Below, piece after piece: positions 7,927 to 17,992 of a stretch of DNA of 62,647 nucleotides. Within the stretch, counting starts at the first letter, position 1. Each line of letters opens with the position of its first letter. The DNA lies in contig CAZVNZ010000017.1 of the NCBI GenBank assembly GCA_964628515.1, positions 1 through 62,647 on the forward strand. The letters are read 5' to 3'. Position numbers and translations under genes: made by a program. Source of the stretch: CAZVNZ01 sp964628515. Lineage in GTDB: Bacteria > Bacillota > Clostridia > Christensenellales > Christensenellaceae. A model generated the notes under the pieces. That model was not told the origin of the DNA, made no database searches, and saw only the letters and a list, made by a program, of their open reading frames with translations.

Positions 7927-10900
7927 TCACCTAAAATAAGCCACACCGCTTTCAAAAATCTTTTGGTTGTAATCTCCCTCTACATTTTTAAAATTATACT
8001 CGCCGCTTCGCTCTGTATGTCCCATTTTACCAAATACCCTGCCGTCTTTGCTTAGTATACCCTCTATGCCATACATAGAGCCGTTAGGGGTAACACTTGT
8101 GTCGAGGGAGGGGTTGCCCTCTAAATCTACATATTGGGTGGCTATCTGCCCGTTTTTAGCCAACTCTTCTATAACTGCTTGAGATGCCACAAACCGCCCC
8201 TCTCCGTGAGACAGGGCTACTTTGTGAATATCCCCCGGCTTAACTTGCGCAAGCCACGGAGAGTTTGCCGAAATTATTTTGGTGTCCGCTATGCAAGAAA
8301 TGTGTCTGCCTATGGAATTATATGTAAGTGTGGGGCAATCTGCGTCCATATCCAAAATATCCCCATAAGGCACAAGCCCTAACTTAATTAGTGCTTGAAA
8401 GCCGTTGCATATGCCCAGCATTAGCCCGTCTTTATGGTTTAAAAGCTCTAAAGTTGCGTTTTTAATACGTGGGTTTCTAAAGGTGGTGGCAATAAATTTT
8501 CCGCTACCCTCAGGCTCGTCCCCTAAAGAAAATCCGCCGGGCAACATTATTATTTGTGCGTTGCTGATTTCGCTTTGCAAATTGCGTATGCTCTCCTCTA
8601 TGGCTGTGGGTGTCAGATTGCGCATAACTACAATGCGTGGTATTGCCCCAGCTTTTATAAAGGCACGAGCCGTGTCGTACTCGCAATTAGTGCCTGCAAA
8701 TACGGGTATAACCACTCGTGGTACTGCCGTTTTATACTTGCATATCTGTATATTCTTTTTTGTGTATAAGGGTAGTGCTGTTTCTCCTTTTTGCGTGGTG
8801 ATGGTGGGAAACACCTGCTCTAAAGGCTTTGTATATACTTTAAGTGCGTCCTCCAGCCTAACTTTTTCTCCGCAAAACTCAAGTACGGGTTTTTTGGTAG
8901 TCTCTCCGATTTGGGTTAGGTGCTCGCTGTCTAAACCCTTGCTCTCCACTATAATTGCGCCGTAGAGCTTAGCGGTTGTGTATTCTATATCATCACCATA
9001 AAGCTTAAAACCAGTGCTGTTGCCAAAAGCACTCTTGGTTAGTGCGCAAAGTATTCCGCCTCTGTCCACAACCTTTGCACTAAGTACCTTGCCTTGTGCA
9101 ATTAAAGTGGTTAGGTGATTGTATTTTGCAATAACATCACTAAAAACAGGAATACCGTTGTGGTCTCTTTTAATATCCAGCAAATATAGCTTGCTGTCCT
9201 GCGCCTTAAACTCGTTGGTTATAACGTTTTGGGCTTCCACAGGGCTTAGAGCAAAGGAGCATAAAGTGGGGGGGACGTCAATATCCAAAAAAGAACCGCT
9301 CATGCTGTCTTTACCGCCTATTGCTACTATGTTTAATTCCTTTTGCGCCAAATATGCGCCAAGCAATGCGGAAAACGGCTTGCCCCAACGGCGTTTGTCC
9401 TCTCGTAACCGCTCGAAATACTCTTGAAAGGTTAGCCAAATATCTTTAAGTGCCCCACCGCTTGCCACTATTTTTGCAACACTCATAAGCACGGAGTAAA
9501 CCGCACCTGCAAAAGGACTTTTGGAAAGCAAGTAAGGGTCGCAACCGTAACTCATTAGCGTGGCTGTGGTGGTGGTAATGTGTGGCTCGCAGGGCACAAG
9601 TGCGCACATGGCATCTATGGGTGTAAGTTGATGCTTGCCACCTAAGGGCATGGTTATTGAGGATGCTCCTATGGTGGAGTCAAACATCTCCTGCAAGCCT
9701 TTTTGCGAACATATATTTAAATCGGAAAGCAAGGAAAACAAGGTTTCTTTGGGAGTGCTTTGCAGTTGCTCTTTAAACATATCTTTGGTATCGCTGTTGC
9801 ATACAAGTACGTCTGCTGTTTGAGTAGCACCGTTAGAATCCAAAAACTCCCTGCTTATATCCACAATTTTTTCTCTGTTTAAAAACATTTTAAGGCGTTT
9901 TTCTTTGGTTACCTTGGCTACTACGGTTGCCTCTAAGTTTTCCTCATCGCAATAAGCCAATACCTCTTGTAAATTAAGAGGGTTAATAACCACCGCCATA
10001 CGCTCTTGAGACTCGGATATGGCAAGCTCTGTGCCGTCTAACCCCTCGTACTTTTTGGGTACTGCGGATAAATTTATCTCTAACCCTTCTGCAAGCTCCC
10101 CTATGGCAACGCACACGCCACCTGCGCCAAAATCGTTACACCGCTTTATTAGCCTGGAAAACTTCCCGTTTCTAAACAACCGTTGCAACTTGCGCTCTGT
10201 TAGTGGGTTGCCCTTTTGTACCTCCGCTCCGCAGGTGGAGGTGGAGCTTTCGTCGTGCTCTTTAGAACTGCCTGTTGCTCCTCCGCAACCGTCTCTGCCT
10301 GTGCGTCCGCCTATAAGCACCACAATATCGTCCGGCATGGGTGTAAGGCGTATAACATTTTCTTTGGGGGTAGCGCCTATTACCGCACCAATCTCTAACC
10401 GCTTTGCGGTGTATCCGCTGTGATAAAGCTCGCTAACCTGCCCTGTGGCAAGCCCTATTTGATTGCCGTAAGAGGAATAGCCGTGGGCAGCCTCCCTTGT
10501 AATTTTACGTTGAGGCAGTTTGTACTCCATAGTTTGGCTTAGGGGCAAGGTAGGGTCTCCGCTACCCGTTACACGCATGGCCTGATACACGTAGGAGCGC
10601 CCGGAGAGTGGGTCTCTTATGGCACCGCCCAGACATGTTGCCGCACCGCCGAAAGGCTCAATTTCCGTAGGGTGATTGTGAGTTTCGTTTTTAAACATAA
10701 TTAGGTAGTTAAGCTCGCCTTCGTTTGTATTTATTTTATGATTAATAGAGCAAGCGTTAATTTCTTCCGATTCGTCCGCTACCTTCCCTGCAAGTTTGGC
10801 TTCCTTTGGGTACATGGTGGCAATATCCATAAGGGTTATATCCTTTTTACTGCCAATTCTTTCTTTTGCGGAAAGATAATCCCTGTACGCATTTTGCGCC

Positions 10901-11622
10901 ATATCGCATAAATCGTCGTCCTCAAACTCTATGTTGTTTAGCTTGGTTAAAAAGGTTGTGTGCCTGCAATGGTCCGACCAATAGGTGTCAAGCACTTTAA
11001 GCTCGGTTATGGTAGGGTCTTTTTTTTCTGTTTTAAAATAGTTTTGAGCAAATAGCATATCCTCGGTGGTCATGGCGTAGCCTTTGTCCTTAACATATTC
11101 CTCTATTTGCTTTTTGGAGAACTTTGTAAAACCCTCTACAACCTCCACCTTTTTGGGCGGTTGTAAATTCAGGTTTAGGGTTTGGTATTTATCTAAAGTA
11201 GCCTCGTGAGAGTCCACGGGGTTTATTACATACGTTTTAAGGGGGGTTAAATCCTTTGCTCCTTTTACCAAATACACCTTGGCGTATCTAACCAAAGGGC
11301 GCTCTTTTTTGGTTAAAAGCTGTACACAAGCGGCGGCGCTGTCTGCACGTTGGTCGTACTGTCCGGGCAAATACTCTACGGCAAAAGCGGTGTAGCCTTT
11401 TGGTATATCTATATCATCATAATAAACAATATCCGCCACCTTTTCGGAAAACACGTTGTCTACGGCGTTTGGGAAGTCCTCGTCTGCTATACCCTCCACA
11501 TCGTACCTGTTTAAAATGCGCAGGGCGGTTACACCAAAATTGCTTTTAAACTCGGCAAGCAACCTTTGCGCCTCTACATTAAAGCCCTCTTTTTTTTCTG
11601 CAAAAATCCTTTTAACGCTCAT
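7927..11622 (-). CDS. purL: Phosphoribosylformylglycinamidine synthase, one-piece form
   Basis: This enzyme converts FGAR, ATP and glutamine to FGAM in step four of purine synthesis. The 1231-residue protein has an N-terminal substrate-adaptor part, two PurM-like ATPase halves (with YWSDHCRHTTF and NETHNHPTEIEPFGGAAT in the first), and a C-terminal class I glutamine amidotransferase. The amidotransferase shows VFAGTNCEYDTA, MLPGGFSLGDE and the nucleophile Cys in LGICNGFQALIKLG, with the catalytic His in VALSHGEGRF. The length fits the clostridial long form, which needs no PurS or PurQ. The start at 11622 has a purine-rich site (AAGGA) a few bases upstream. No other pur gene is adjacent, so it appears to be a lone gene ending in the repeat-rich spacer. 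Confidence 0.97.
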   Translation of the reverse strand: MSVKRIFAEKKEGFNVEAQRLLAEFKSNFGVTALRILNRYDVEGIADEDFPNAVDNVFSEKVADIVYYDDIDIPKGYTAFAVEYLPGQYDQRADSAAACVQLLTKKERPLVRYAKVYLVKGAKDLTPLKTYVINPVDSHEATLDKYQTLNLNLQPPKKVEVVEGFTKFSKKQIEEYVKDKGYAMTTEDMLFAQNYFKTEKKDPTITELKVLDTYWSDHCRHTTFLTKLNNIEFEDDDLCDMAQNAYRDYLSAKERIGSKKDITLMDIATMYPKEAKLAGKVADESEEINACSINHKINTNEGELNYLIMFKNETHNHPTEIEPFGGAATCLGGAIRDPLSGRSYVYQAMRVTGSGDPTLPLSQTMEYKLPQRKITREAAHGYSSYGNQIGLATGQVSELYHSGYTAKRLEIGAVIGATPKENVIRLTPMPDDIVVLIGGRTGRDGCGGATGSSKEHDESSTSTCGAEVQKGNPLTERKLQRLFRNGKFSRLIKRCNDFGAGGVCVAIGELAEGLEINLSAVPKKYEGLDGTELAISESQERMAVVINPLNLQEVLAYCDEENLEATVVAKVTKEKRLKMFLNREKIVDISREFLDSNGATQTADVLVCNSDTKDMFKEQLQSTPKETLFSLLSDLNICSQKGLQEMFDSTIGASSITMPLGGKHQLTPIDAMCALVPCEPHITTTTATLMSYGCDPYLLSKSPFAGAVYSVLMSVAKIVASGGALKDIWLTFQEYFERLREDKRRWGKPFSALLGAYLAQKELNIVAIGGKDSMSGSFLDIDVPPTLCSFALSPVEAQNVITNEFKAQDSKLYLLDIKRDHNGIPVFSDVIAKYNHLTTLIAQGKVLSAKVVDRGGILCALTKSAFGNSTGFKLYGDDIEYTTAKLYGAIIVESKGLDSEHLTQIGETTKKPVLEFCGEKVRLEDALKVYTKPLEQVFPTITTQKGETALPLYTKKNIQICKYKTAVPRVVIPVFAGTNCEYDTARAFIKAGAIPRIVVMRNLTPTAIEESIRNLQSEISNAQIIMLPGGFSLGDEPEGSGKFIATTFRNPRIKNATLELLNHKDGLMLGICNGFQALIKLGLVPYGDILDMDADCPTLTYNSIGRHISCIADTKIISANSPWLAQVKPGDIHKVALSHGEGRFVASQAVIEELAKNGQIATQYVDLEGNPSLDTSVTPNGSMYGIEGILSKDGRVFGKMGHTERSGEYNFKNVEGDYNQKIFESGVAYFR

Positions 11623-11698
11623 TGTTTGTGTAAATCCTTTCTGAAATATTTACGTTTTATGCCCGTTTGGCTTACTGTTTATTTAAAGCTTGCACCCT

Positions 11699-12646
11699 TT
11701 AAAACATTGCAACATATATGGGAATGGCAATAAAAGATAGCAACGTTGTAATTATAACACCTTTTGTGGCAAGCTGTGTATCTGCGCCGGAAATCTCGGC
11801 AAATATGGCGGTTTGCACCATGGCTGGCAGGCTCATTTGCACCAAAAGCACTTGGGAGGCAAAGGTGTCCACGTTTAGCGCTCTGCACACCAAAAACATA
11901 ATTAAGGGGGAGAGTATAAACCGCCCTATTAGTGCAATGCTTATGGGTTTTTCTATGGTTTTTAGGCTGGATAGTTTGGAGTTATGCAGTACAATACCTA
12001 TAAATATAAGAGACAAGGGTGTGGTAATGTTGCCTAAATACTGTAAAGACTTCCCTAAAAAATCGGGTAGAGCTACATTTGCAAACACAAACACAAACCC
12101 TACTATAATAGCAATTATAGGCGGTTGAAAAATACGCTTTAAAATTACCTTTACACTTTGCTTTTCTTTTGCCTCGCCACGCATTAGTCTGCCGTCCTTT
12201 TGTACGGCAAAAAAACCTATGGAATTCATTAAAGTGGAGTTGCCTATAAAATAAAATACCGCAAAAATAAGCCCTTCCTCTCCAAATATGGCGGTTGCCA
12301 CGGGTAGCCCTATAAACACCGAGTTGGAAAAAGAAAAAAGCGCAGTAAAAACTCCACGCCTTGTTTTGTCTATTTTGGTAATTCTTGCTACTCCTAAAGA
12401 AATAACGTAGGTAATGCCCACGGCAACAAAAGCCGCAATTATGTAAATATAAGACCCTGCCAGCTTGTCTGCGGACAGGCTTGTTAAAAAAGCGGTTACA
12501 ATGGTACAGGGCAAGGTAACATTTACAATTATATTGCTTATAAAAGTGAGTACCTTTTTAGACGCCCACTTTCTAAAGGCTATATAATACCCTGCCCCTA
12601 TTATTATGAGTACCATAAGCACCGCAGAAAAAGCATTTAAAATCAT
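11699..12646 (-). CDS. AEC-family (auxin efflux carrier type) transporter
   Basis: This 315-residue, very hydrophobic protein has about ten membrane spans in two five-helix halves. Helix one starts at the N-terminus (AVLMVLIIIGAGYYIA), and conserved features include FSNSVFIGLPVATAIFGEEG in the first half and VLLVQMSLPAMVQTAI in the second. These match the AEC/BART family, which moves organic anions such as malate or amino-acid derivatives. The substrate cannot be told from sequence. It starts four bases after the aspartate kinase stop and is clearly co-transcribed with it, so export or uptake of an amino acid related to the aspartate pathway is a reasonable guess. Confidence 0.88.
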   Translation of the reverse strand: MILNAFSAVLMVLIIIGAGYYIAFRKWASKKVLTFISNIIVNVTLPCTIVTAFLTSLSADKLAGSYIYIIAAFVAVGITYVISLGVARITKIDKTRRGVFTALFSFSNSVFIGLPVATAIFGEEGLIFAVFYFIGNSTLMNSIGFFAVQKDGRLMRGEAKEKQSVKVILKRIFQPPIIAIIVGFVFVFANVALPDFLGKSLQYLGNITTPLSLIFIGIVLHNSKLSSLKTIEKPISIALIGRFILSPLIMFLVCRALNVDTFASQVLLVQMSLPAMVQTAIFAEISGADTQLATKGVIITTLLSFIAIPIYVAMF

Positions 12647-12650
12647 AAAA

Positions 12651-13973
12651 CTAATCCACTAACGCCTCGTAAATTGCCTTAACGGCCTTTTCGAAGTCGT
12701 CGTTTTCCACCCCTACTATTATATTTATTTCGCTTGAGCCTTGGTCTATCATACGCACATTTACCTTGTTTGTTGCAAGTGCGTTAAACAGTTTTGCGCT
12801 AACACCAACTTTACGTATCATTGCATTACCCACCGTTGCTATAAGTGCCATGTTGGAGTTTATCTCTATGCTGTCCGGCTGACATTGGTTGTGTATTTCT
12901 CTTACAAGGGCATCTATGCAATGGGAGATGTTGCTGTCTGCAAGCACAACACTTAAAGTATCTATACTGGAGGGCATATGCTCGAAGGAAAGGTTAAACT
13001 TTTCCAAACAGGAAAGCACCTTGCGCCCAAAGCCAAGCTCGGCGTTCATACCGTTTTTTTCTATGGCAAGTACGGTAAAATTCTTTTTGCCCGCAACACC
13101 CGTAATATTGTGTTCCACACACCCCTTTTTCATGGATGATGATGATACTATCATAGTACCCGAGCTGTTAGGCTCGTTGGTGTTTTTAACGTTGATGGGA
13201 ATTGCCGCATCAATTACGGGGAAAATACTATCCTCGTGTAGCACGGTTGCACCCATGTAGGAAAGCTCTCGTAATTCCTTGTAGGTTATAACATCAATTT
13301 TTTTGGGGTTTTTGACAATACGAGGGTCCGCCATTAAAAAGCCGGAAACATCCGTCCAGTTTTCGTAAACATCCGCCCTTGCCGCACGAGACACAATAGA
13401 GCCTGTAATATCGCTACCCCCACGGGAAAATGTTTTAACTCTCCCATTGGGCAGGGCACCGTAAAACCCCGGTATTACCCCTCTTTCGTGGGCTTGCATC
13501 CGCTCTCTCAGTGCCGGTATGGTTTTTTTGGCATCGTACCTGCCCTCCGTATCAAAAAAAATGACTTCGGCGGCATCTATAAAATCGTAGCCCAGTAAAT
13601 CCGCAATTAGCAGTCCGTTTAAATACTCCCCACGAGAAGCGGCGTAATCTGCATTTGCGCCTGCGGTTACATTTTTAAGTATTTCGTCCAAATACTTCTC
13701 TATTTCTATTTTAAGGTTTAAATCGTCCCTTATTTGTATATATCTTTCCCTTATTTTTGCAAAAATCTGAGTTAAATCCTCTCCGTTTTCCGCCGATTTA
13801 TGCAATGCGTACAGCATATCCGTAACCTTGGTGTCCTCGCTAAACCGTTTGCCCGGTGCGGAAGGCACTACGTACTTTCTGCTTTCGTCCGCTATTATAA
13901 TATCTCTCATTTTTAGAATTTGTTTTGCATCCGCAAGGGAACTCCCCCCGAATTTTGCAACCTTTACAGCCAT
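12651..13973 (-). CDS. lysC: Aspartate kinase
   Basis: This enzyme phosphorylates L-aspartate, the first step towards lysine, threonine, methionine and diaminopimelate. The 440-residue monofunctional protein has the amino-acid kinase fold (about 1-290) beginning VAKFGGSSLADA, with FSRGGSDITGS in the substrate site and NWTDVSGFLMADPRIV. Two ACT domains follow (FTVLAIEKNGMNAELG and LIATVGNAMIRKVGVSAKLF), through which end-product feedback acts. Its stop lies four bases before the AEC transporter start, so the two form an operon. The DUF1015 gene upstream (53 bp away) may share the transcript. Confidence 0.95.
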   Translation of the reverse strand: MAVKVAKFGGSSLADAKQILKMRDIIIADESRKYVVPSAPGKRFSEDTKVTDMLYALHKSAENGEDLTQIFAKIRERYIQIRDDLNLKIEIEKYLDEILKNVTAGANADYAASRGEYLNGLLIADLLGYDFIDAAEVIFFDTEGRYDAKKTIPALRERMQAHERGVIPGFYGALPNGRVKTFSRGGSDITGSIVSRAARADVYENWTDVSGFLMADPRIVKNPKKIDVITYKELRELSYMGATVLHEDSIFPVIDAAIPINVKNTNEPNSSGTMIVSSSSMKKGCVEHNITGVAGKKNFTVLAIEKNGMNAELGFGRKVLSCLEKFNLSFEHMPSSIDTLSVVLADSNISHCIDALVREIHNQCQPDSIEINSNMALIATVGNAMIRKVGVSAKLFNALATNKVNVRMIDQGSSEINIIVGVENDDFEKAVKAIYEALVD

Positions 13974-14026
13974 TTTACTACCTCGTGTGCTATTTGCTTA
14001 AATTTATTTTGTGTAATTTATGTTGG

Positions 14027-15307
14027 TTATATGAGCTTTCTACATTCCATGTAATACCGTTTTTCCTCCGCCTCACCCAAAGAAAAGGTCTTTTTGGGTA
14101 GCACTTTGCATTTTATTATCATATCGAAAAATTCGGATTTTTTCATAGGCTCTAAATAAAAGCCTATGTTATCGTATTCTTTGGAAAGTTGCTCGAATGC
14201 CTCGTCTCCGTGAATATAATCTATGTAGGCATTTTTGTTTTGCTCTACATAGCTTTCCAGTATGCCTTGTATTTCTCCAACCGCCATGGGATGAGTGGGG
14301 TTTTGTATGGTTATTTTGCCGGCACTTTCCTTGCATAAAAAGGGTATTTGGTAGCCCTCCTCCGTTTTGTTTGGGGTTTTCTTAAATTTGCCAAACATTA
14401 GCTTTGCGTCCTTGCCTTGCTCTTTTAGTTTTTCTACTATATATTGGGCGCAGGCAGGAGGGTTTACGTTAAACACCACTCTATGTATGGGTTGAAAATC
14501 CACCGCCGGGTCGTGTAAATTAATAACCTCGCAAAGTGCGTATTTTAGTGGGGAGTTTGCCTGTTCCTCTACGGTTAAATTTTGCTTTGCCTCTTCCCAA
14601 ACCGCTTTTGCGGTGGCTAAGGAGTGGTTGCCGTCTCCCACACAAAAAAGCATATTGTCCTTACGCTCTAAGTTTGCAATGTTGGTGTGCATTGCAGAAA
14701 TTATATTTTCGTCCTCGGTAAAATACCCTTGCAAGCTACCGCCGTTCATCATAAGCTCAAAATCGTACAGTTTTTGCATATTACTGCGATTAGAGTATAA
14801 ATCCCCTATTACTTTGTCCGTTGGGTCGTCCATCATCAGCATAATATGGGGCATTTCTAAGGCTGCGCCACGTCTTATTGCAATGCGTGGGGGTATTCTT
14901 GAAAGGAGGGTATCTTCCGTTGCACGTATTTGAGGCTTGTTTTCCACAACATAATCGTACTCGTCTAAATCTATTGCAAGGAGTATCCCCCGTCTTTGCT
15001 TGCCCTTTATGTTGCGCACGGTTAGCACTACCCCGCGGTTACATTCCTGCAAAATACCCGTTTCTAAGTACATTTGCATATTTTCTTTGATGGCAACCCC
15101 ACCGTCCGTATCCTCCTCCAAATAAATTTCGGGGAGCATTATATGAAGGGTGGAGGGTGCGTTGCCTACAAATTTTTCCACCGCCTGCCAATAGTCTATT
15201 TGAGAGGTGAATTGGTCGCAAGCTACACACGCCCACTTTTTTAGGGCTATATCTTCCGCCGGAATTAATACCTGTGGTATTGTGTATCCCATATTTTTGT
15301 CTGACAT
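14027..15307 (-). CDS. DUF1015 family protein
   Basis: This 426-residue soluble protein opens with IPQVLIPAEDIALKKWACVACDQFTSQ and contains the family hallmark FCVGDGNHSLATAKAVWEE near residue 215. These mark it as a DUF1015 protein. Some family members have been linked to serine metabolism, but I would not assign an activity from this sequence. The start at 15307 follows a GGAGG site. It lies upstream of, and in the same direction as, aspartate kinase, with a 53-bp gap. This would fit a role in amino-acid metabolism (inference). Confidence 0.85.
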   Translation of the reverse strand: MSDKNMGYTIPQVLIPAEDIALKKWACVACDQFTSQIDYWQAVEKFVGNAPSTLHIMLPEIYLEEDTDGGVAIKENMQMYLETGILQECNRGVVLTVRNIKGKQRRGILLAIDLDEYDYVVENKPQIRATEDTLLSRIPPRIAIRRGAALEMPHIMLMMDDPTDKVIGDLYSNRSNMQKLYDFELMMNGGSLQGYFTEDENIISAMHTNIANLERKDNMLFCVGDGNHSLATAKAVWEEAKQNLTVEEQANSPLKYALCEVINLHDPAVDFQPIHRVVFNVNPPACAQYIVEKLKEQGKDAKLMFGKFKKTPNKTEEGYQIPFLCKESAGKITIQNPTHPMAVGEIQGILESYVEQNKNAYIDYIHGDEAFEQLSKEYDNIGFYLEPMKKSEFFDMIIKCKVLPKKTFSLGEAEEKRYYMECRKLI

Positions 15308-15482
15308 TAAGTTCCTCCTGTTTTTTACAACGCATATTAGCGTCCTTACTACACAAAAATGAAATTTAGCGCAGTAAATATTTCATAACCTTTGCCTTTG
15401 TACCCATTACAAATAATTTCGTAGGTATAAACAAACAAATATTCAATTTATAATGTATCACATTTTATGTAATCTTTCAAGT

Positions 15483-15574
15483 GCATAGCTGCTTATTTTT
15501 ATTGTTTGCTTTTAAACTGCATTATTGTTGCTATATGTTCATTTTATGCCAAGACAAAATGCTATATAGTTGCT
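15483..15574 (-). repeat. Dispersed hairpin repeat, short copy
   Basis: This copy contains GCTATATGTTCATTTTAT, then CAAGACAAAATGC and TATATAGTTGC. It is a shortened version of the unit seen twice at 23816-24025 and once each at 41059-41165 and 43833-43890. It lies in the 294-bp gap between the DUF1015 gene and znuB; the rest of that gap (15308-15482) holds no recognisable feature. Confidence 0.7.
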
Positions 15575-15601
15575 TTTGGGGTGGTTTTTTTATTCATAAA
15601 A

Positions 15602-16408
15602 TTAGTTGCCAAGGTTGGTTTTTACCCTGCCCGCAATAAAAAACAGTAGAAAAATAAGCGCATTTACACACACTATACTCGCCCCGGTGGGTAAGGATAG
15701 CTCGTAAGACAAAACTACACCGCACACAAAGGCAATAACACCCAAAATACAAGAGGAGACAACCACCCATTTATACCGCTTAAACACACGCATACAAGAT
15801 AGGGCAGGAAACACAATAAGTGCGGAAATAAGTAGCGCCCCCATTAGCTTCATCCCTATTACAATAGTAAGAGAGCATAATAGGGCAATAAGAGTGTTGT
15901 AAAAAGATGTGTTTATACCCGAGGCTTTAGCAAAGCCCTCGTCTGCGGTAATGGCAAAAATTTTATTGTAGCAAAGTACAAAAACAGCAATTACGCAACC
16001 GCTTATAATTAGGCTGATTAAGGTTTCTTCCTCACTTACGGAAAGTATACTGCCAAACATAAAATTAAAAACATCCACATTGGCGCCGTTGGTTAGAGAG
16101 GTTACAATAACGCCCACGGCAAGTGCGGTAGAAGAAATTAAGGCAATGGCGCTGTCCCCCTTAATTTTACCCCTTTGGGTAAGCCTAAAAAGCAAAAAAG
16201 CGCATAAGCACACGGTGGGCAACGCAAAGACGAGAGGTGCGGCATTTAGTGCGGCGGCAAAGCACAATGCTCCAAACCCCACGTGGGAAAGCCCGTCGCC
16301 AATCATAGAATACCTTTTAAGGACAAGGCTAACCCCTAATAAAGAGGCGCAAATGCTAATGGCAATGCCGGCGGTTAGGGCACGCAAAATAAAATCGTAC
16401 TCAAACAT
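15602..16408 (-). CDS. znuB: Zinc/manganese-type ABC transporter permease
   Basis: This 268-residue membrane subunit of a metal-ion importer has about eight hydrophobic spans. The family motif is present near the N-terminus (GVSLVLKRYSMIGDGLSHVGFGALCFA), as are the late helices MKLMGALLISALIVFPAL. It overlaps the ATPase gene by eight bases and is the last gene of the zur-znuACB unit. The regulator in the unit suggests Zn2+ as substrate, but Mn2+ cannot be excluded from the permease alone. Confidence 0.92.
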   Translation of the reverse strand: MFEYDFILRALTAGIAISICASLLGVSLVLKRYSMIGDGLSHVGFGALCFAAALNAAPLVFALPTVCLCAFLLFRLTQRGKIKGDSAIALISSTALAVGVIVTSLTNGANVDVFNFMFGSILSVSEEETLISLIISGCVIAVFVLCYNKIFAITADEGFAKASGINTSFYNTLIALLCSLTIVIGMKLMGALLISALIVFPALSCMRVFKRYKWVVVSSCILGVIAFVCGVVLSYELSLPTGASIVCVNALIFLLFFIAGRVKTNLGN

Positions 16409-17132
16409 AAGGGTGTTGCTCCTCTGCCTTTTCTTTTATTGTGATGTTTGTCTGTGGGTGTAGTTTTGTTTGTGAGCTGTTAGGTGGTTGGGTGGGTTGT
16501 GCCATACTTTTCACATAGTCGTCCTTACTTCCGAAAAAAAAGTTATCCCCCAAACAAAGCACACGATTGGCGTACTTTAAAGCGCCGTAAATATCGTGAG
16601 TAACCATCAGCACGGTGGTATTAAGCCCTTGCACAAGGGTGTAGAGCTCCTCCGTTATTTTAGGGTCAAGCCCGGATACCGGCTCGTCTAAAATTAAAAA
16701 GTCGGGGGCATAATTAAGGGCTCTTGCCAAAAGCACCCGTTGTTTTTGCCCTCCCGATAAACTGCTGTAAGAGGTATTGGACAAATGTGCAATACTTAGT
16801 TTTTCCAAACAACTTATTGCAGTTTGCCTGTCTTTTTTGGTAACAAAAAGGGCGGATGGGTGGCAAACAAGCTCTAAAACGGTTGCAGGGAAATCCTCTT
16901 TAATGTCGCTAGTTTGGGGTAAATACCCCACCTTGGTGTAGAGTTTTTCTATACTGCCGTATTTTGTGGGTATAAGCCCTAAAATCCCTTTAATTAAGGT
17001 GGTTTTGCCCGTGCCGTTTTCCCCTATAACCGCAAGATAATCCCCTTTGTTTACGGTAAAGGAAAGATTGTTTATTACGACTTTGGTGCCGTATCGCACC
17101 TCTAAATTATGTATATCGAGCACCTTTTCCAT
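16401..17132 (-). CDS. znuC: Zinc-type ABC transporter ATPase
   Basis: This is the 243-residue ATP-binding subunit. Walker A is GENGTGKTTL (residues about 37-46), the signature is LSGGQKQR, and Walker B is PDFLILDEPVSGLDP; the switch His is in VTHDIYG. The C-terminal tail is unusually polar and Pro/Gln-rich (ending AEEQHPYV), and its last codons overlap the permease start. Its ATG shares a base with the stop of the binding-protein gene, so translation of the two is coupled. Confidence 0.94.
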   Translation of the reverse strand: MEKVLDIHNLEVRYGTKVVINNLSFTVNKGDYLAVIGENGTGKTTLIKGILGLIPTKYGSIEKLYTKVGYLPQTSDIKEDFPATVLELVCHPSALFVTKKDRQTAISCLEKLSIAHLSNTSYSSLSGGQKQRVLLARALNYAPDFLILDEPVSGLDPKITEELYTLVQGLNTTVLMVTHDIYGALKYANRVLCLGDNFFFGSKDDYVKSMAQPTQPPNSSQTKLHPQTNITIKEKAEEQHPYV

Positions 17133-17992
17133 CAGCTTAAGCCTTTTTGCAGATTTTGAATGTTTTGCTCCATAAGTTTAATGTAGCTTGGGTTTTTCTC
17201 GTCTTTTGCTATGTTGTGGCAGGAGTGCAAAAGTAGCATGGTTGCCCCTGTTTGCTTACTTATTTCCTCCGCAACATCTGTGTTTGCCAGCTCCTCGTAG
17301 TATACTGTGGTTAGCCCTTGCGCTTTTATGCTGTCTATTATTTGGGCAATGGCTTTAGGAGTAGGCTCTGTATGCTCCGAGCAGTCTTTATAGGCGCTTA
17401 GTGCGGTTATGTTGTAGTCTCTAAGCAGGTAGTAAAATGGGTTTCTGCCTCCAAACACTATGGTTTTTTCTTTGGGAAGGGCAGTAAGTGCGGTATCTAA
17501 GGCGGAAAGTTTGGTTAGGTAAGCATTTAAGTTAGCCTCGTAGTACCCTTGGTTGATGCTGTCCTTACTTATTAATGTCTCCGCAATGTTTTTTGCCATT
17601 TGCATAGCGTTTTTTGGAGAAGTCCAAATATGAGGGTCGTTATTTTCTATATTAATATTGTAGGAAACATTAAGGGCATTTGCATCCTTTTCTAAATCTT
17701 TTGCCCAGTTTTCCATATTATTGCCTGTGTAAATAAATAAATCGGAATTTTTAATATCCACCATTTCCTTAACCGAAGGCTCAAAAGAGTGGCTTTCCGT
17801 TCCCGGAGGCAAAAGCAATATTACCTCCCCTTTGTCCCCTACAATTTCTTTTGCAAATTCGTAAGTGGGAAAAATGGTGGTAATAATTTTAAGTTTACTG
17901 CTTTTTGCCGCCGAATAATCGCAAGCGGTAAAAAGTACGGCTATGCAAAAGGCAATTAGTATTGCCGTTAATTTTTTAAACATTTTTCGCAT
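17132..17992 (-). CDS. znuA: Zinc-type ABC transporter substrate-binding lipoprotein
   Basis: This 286-residue lipoprotein captures metal outside the membrane. The signal peptide ends in a lipobox with Cys at about residue 24 (VLFTAC). Metal ligands typical of cluster-9 binding proteins are visible: His in GTESHSFEP, His in NNDPHIWTSP, the SEHTEPT segment and the acidic YYEELANTDVAEEI, with a C-terminal LLLHSCHN. A His-rich loop is absent, which is usual for many Gram-positive versions. Its start lies inside the end of the Fur-family gene (25-bp overlap), so regulator and transporter are translated from one mRNA. Confidence 0.93.
   Translation of the reverse strand: MRKMFKKLTAILIAFCIAVLFTACDYSAAKSSKLKIITTIFPTYEFAKEIVGDKGEVILLLPPGTESHSFEPSVKEMVDIKNSDLFIYTGNNMENWAKDLEKDANALNVSYNINIENNDPHIWTSPKNAMQMAKNIAETLISKDSINQGYYEANLNAYLTKLSALDTALTALPKEKTIVFGGRNPFYYLLRDYNITALSAYKDCSEHTEPTPKAIAQIIDSIKAQGLTTVYYEELANTDVAEEISKQTGATMLLLHSCHNIAKDEKNPSYIKLMEQNIQNLQKGLS

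Noticed and set aside
7462..8055. Long open frames in the repeat-rich spacer right of the XRE gene
   Set aside because: They are low-complexity translations of T/G-rich repeats and palindromes and overlap the end of purL on the opposite strand.
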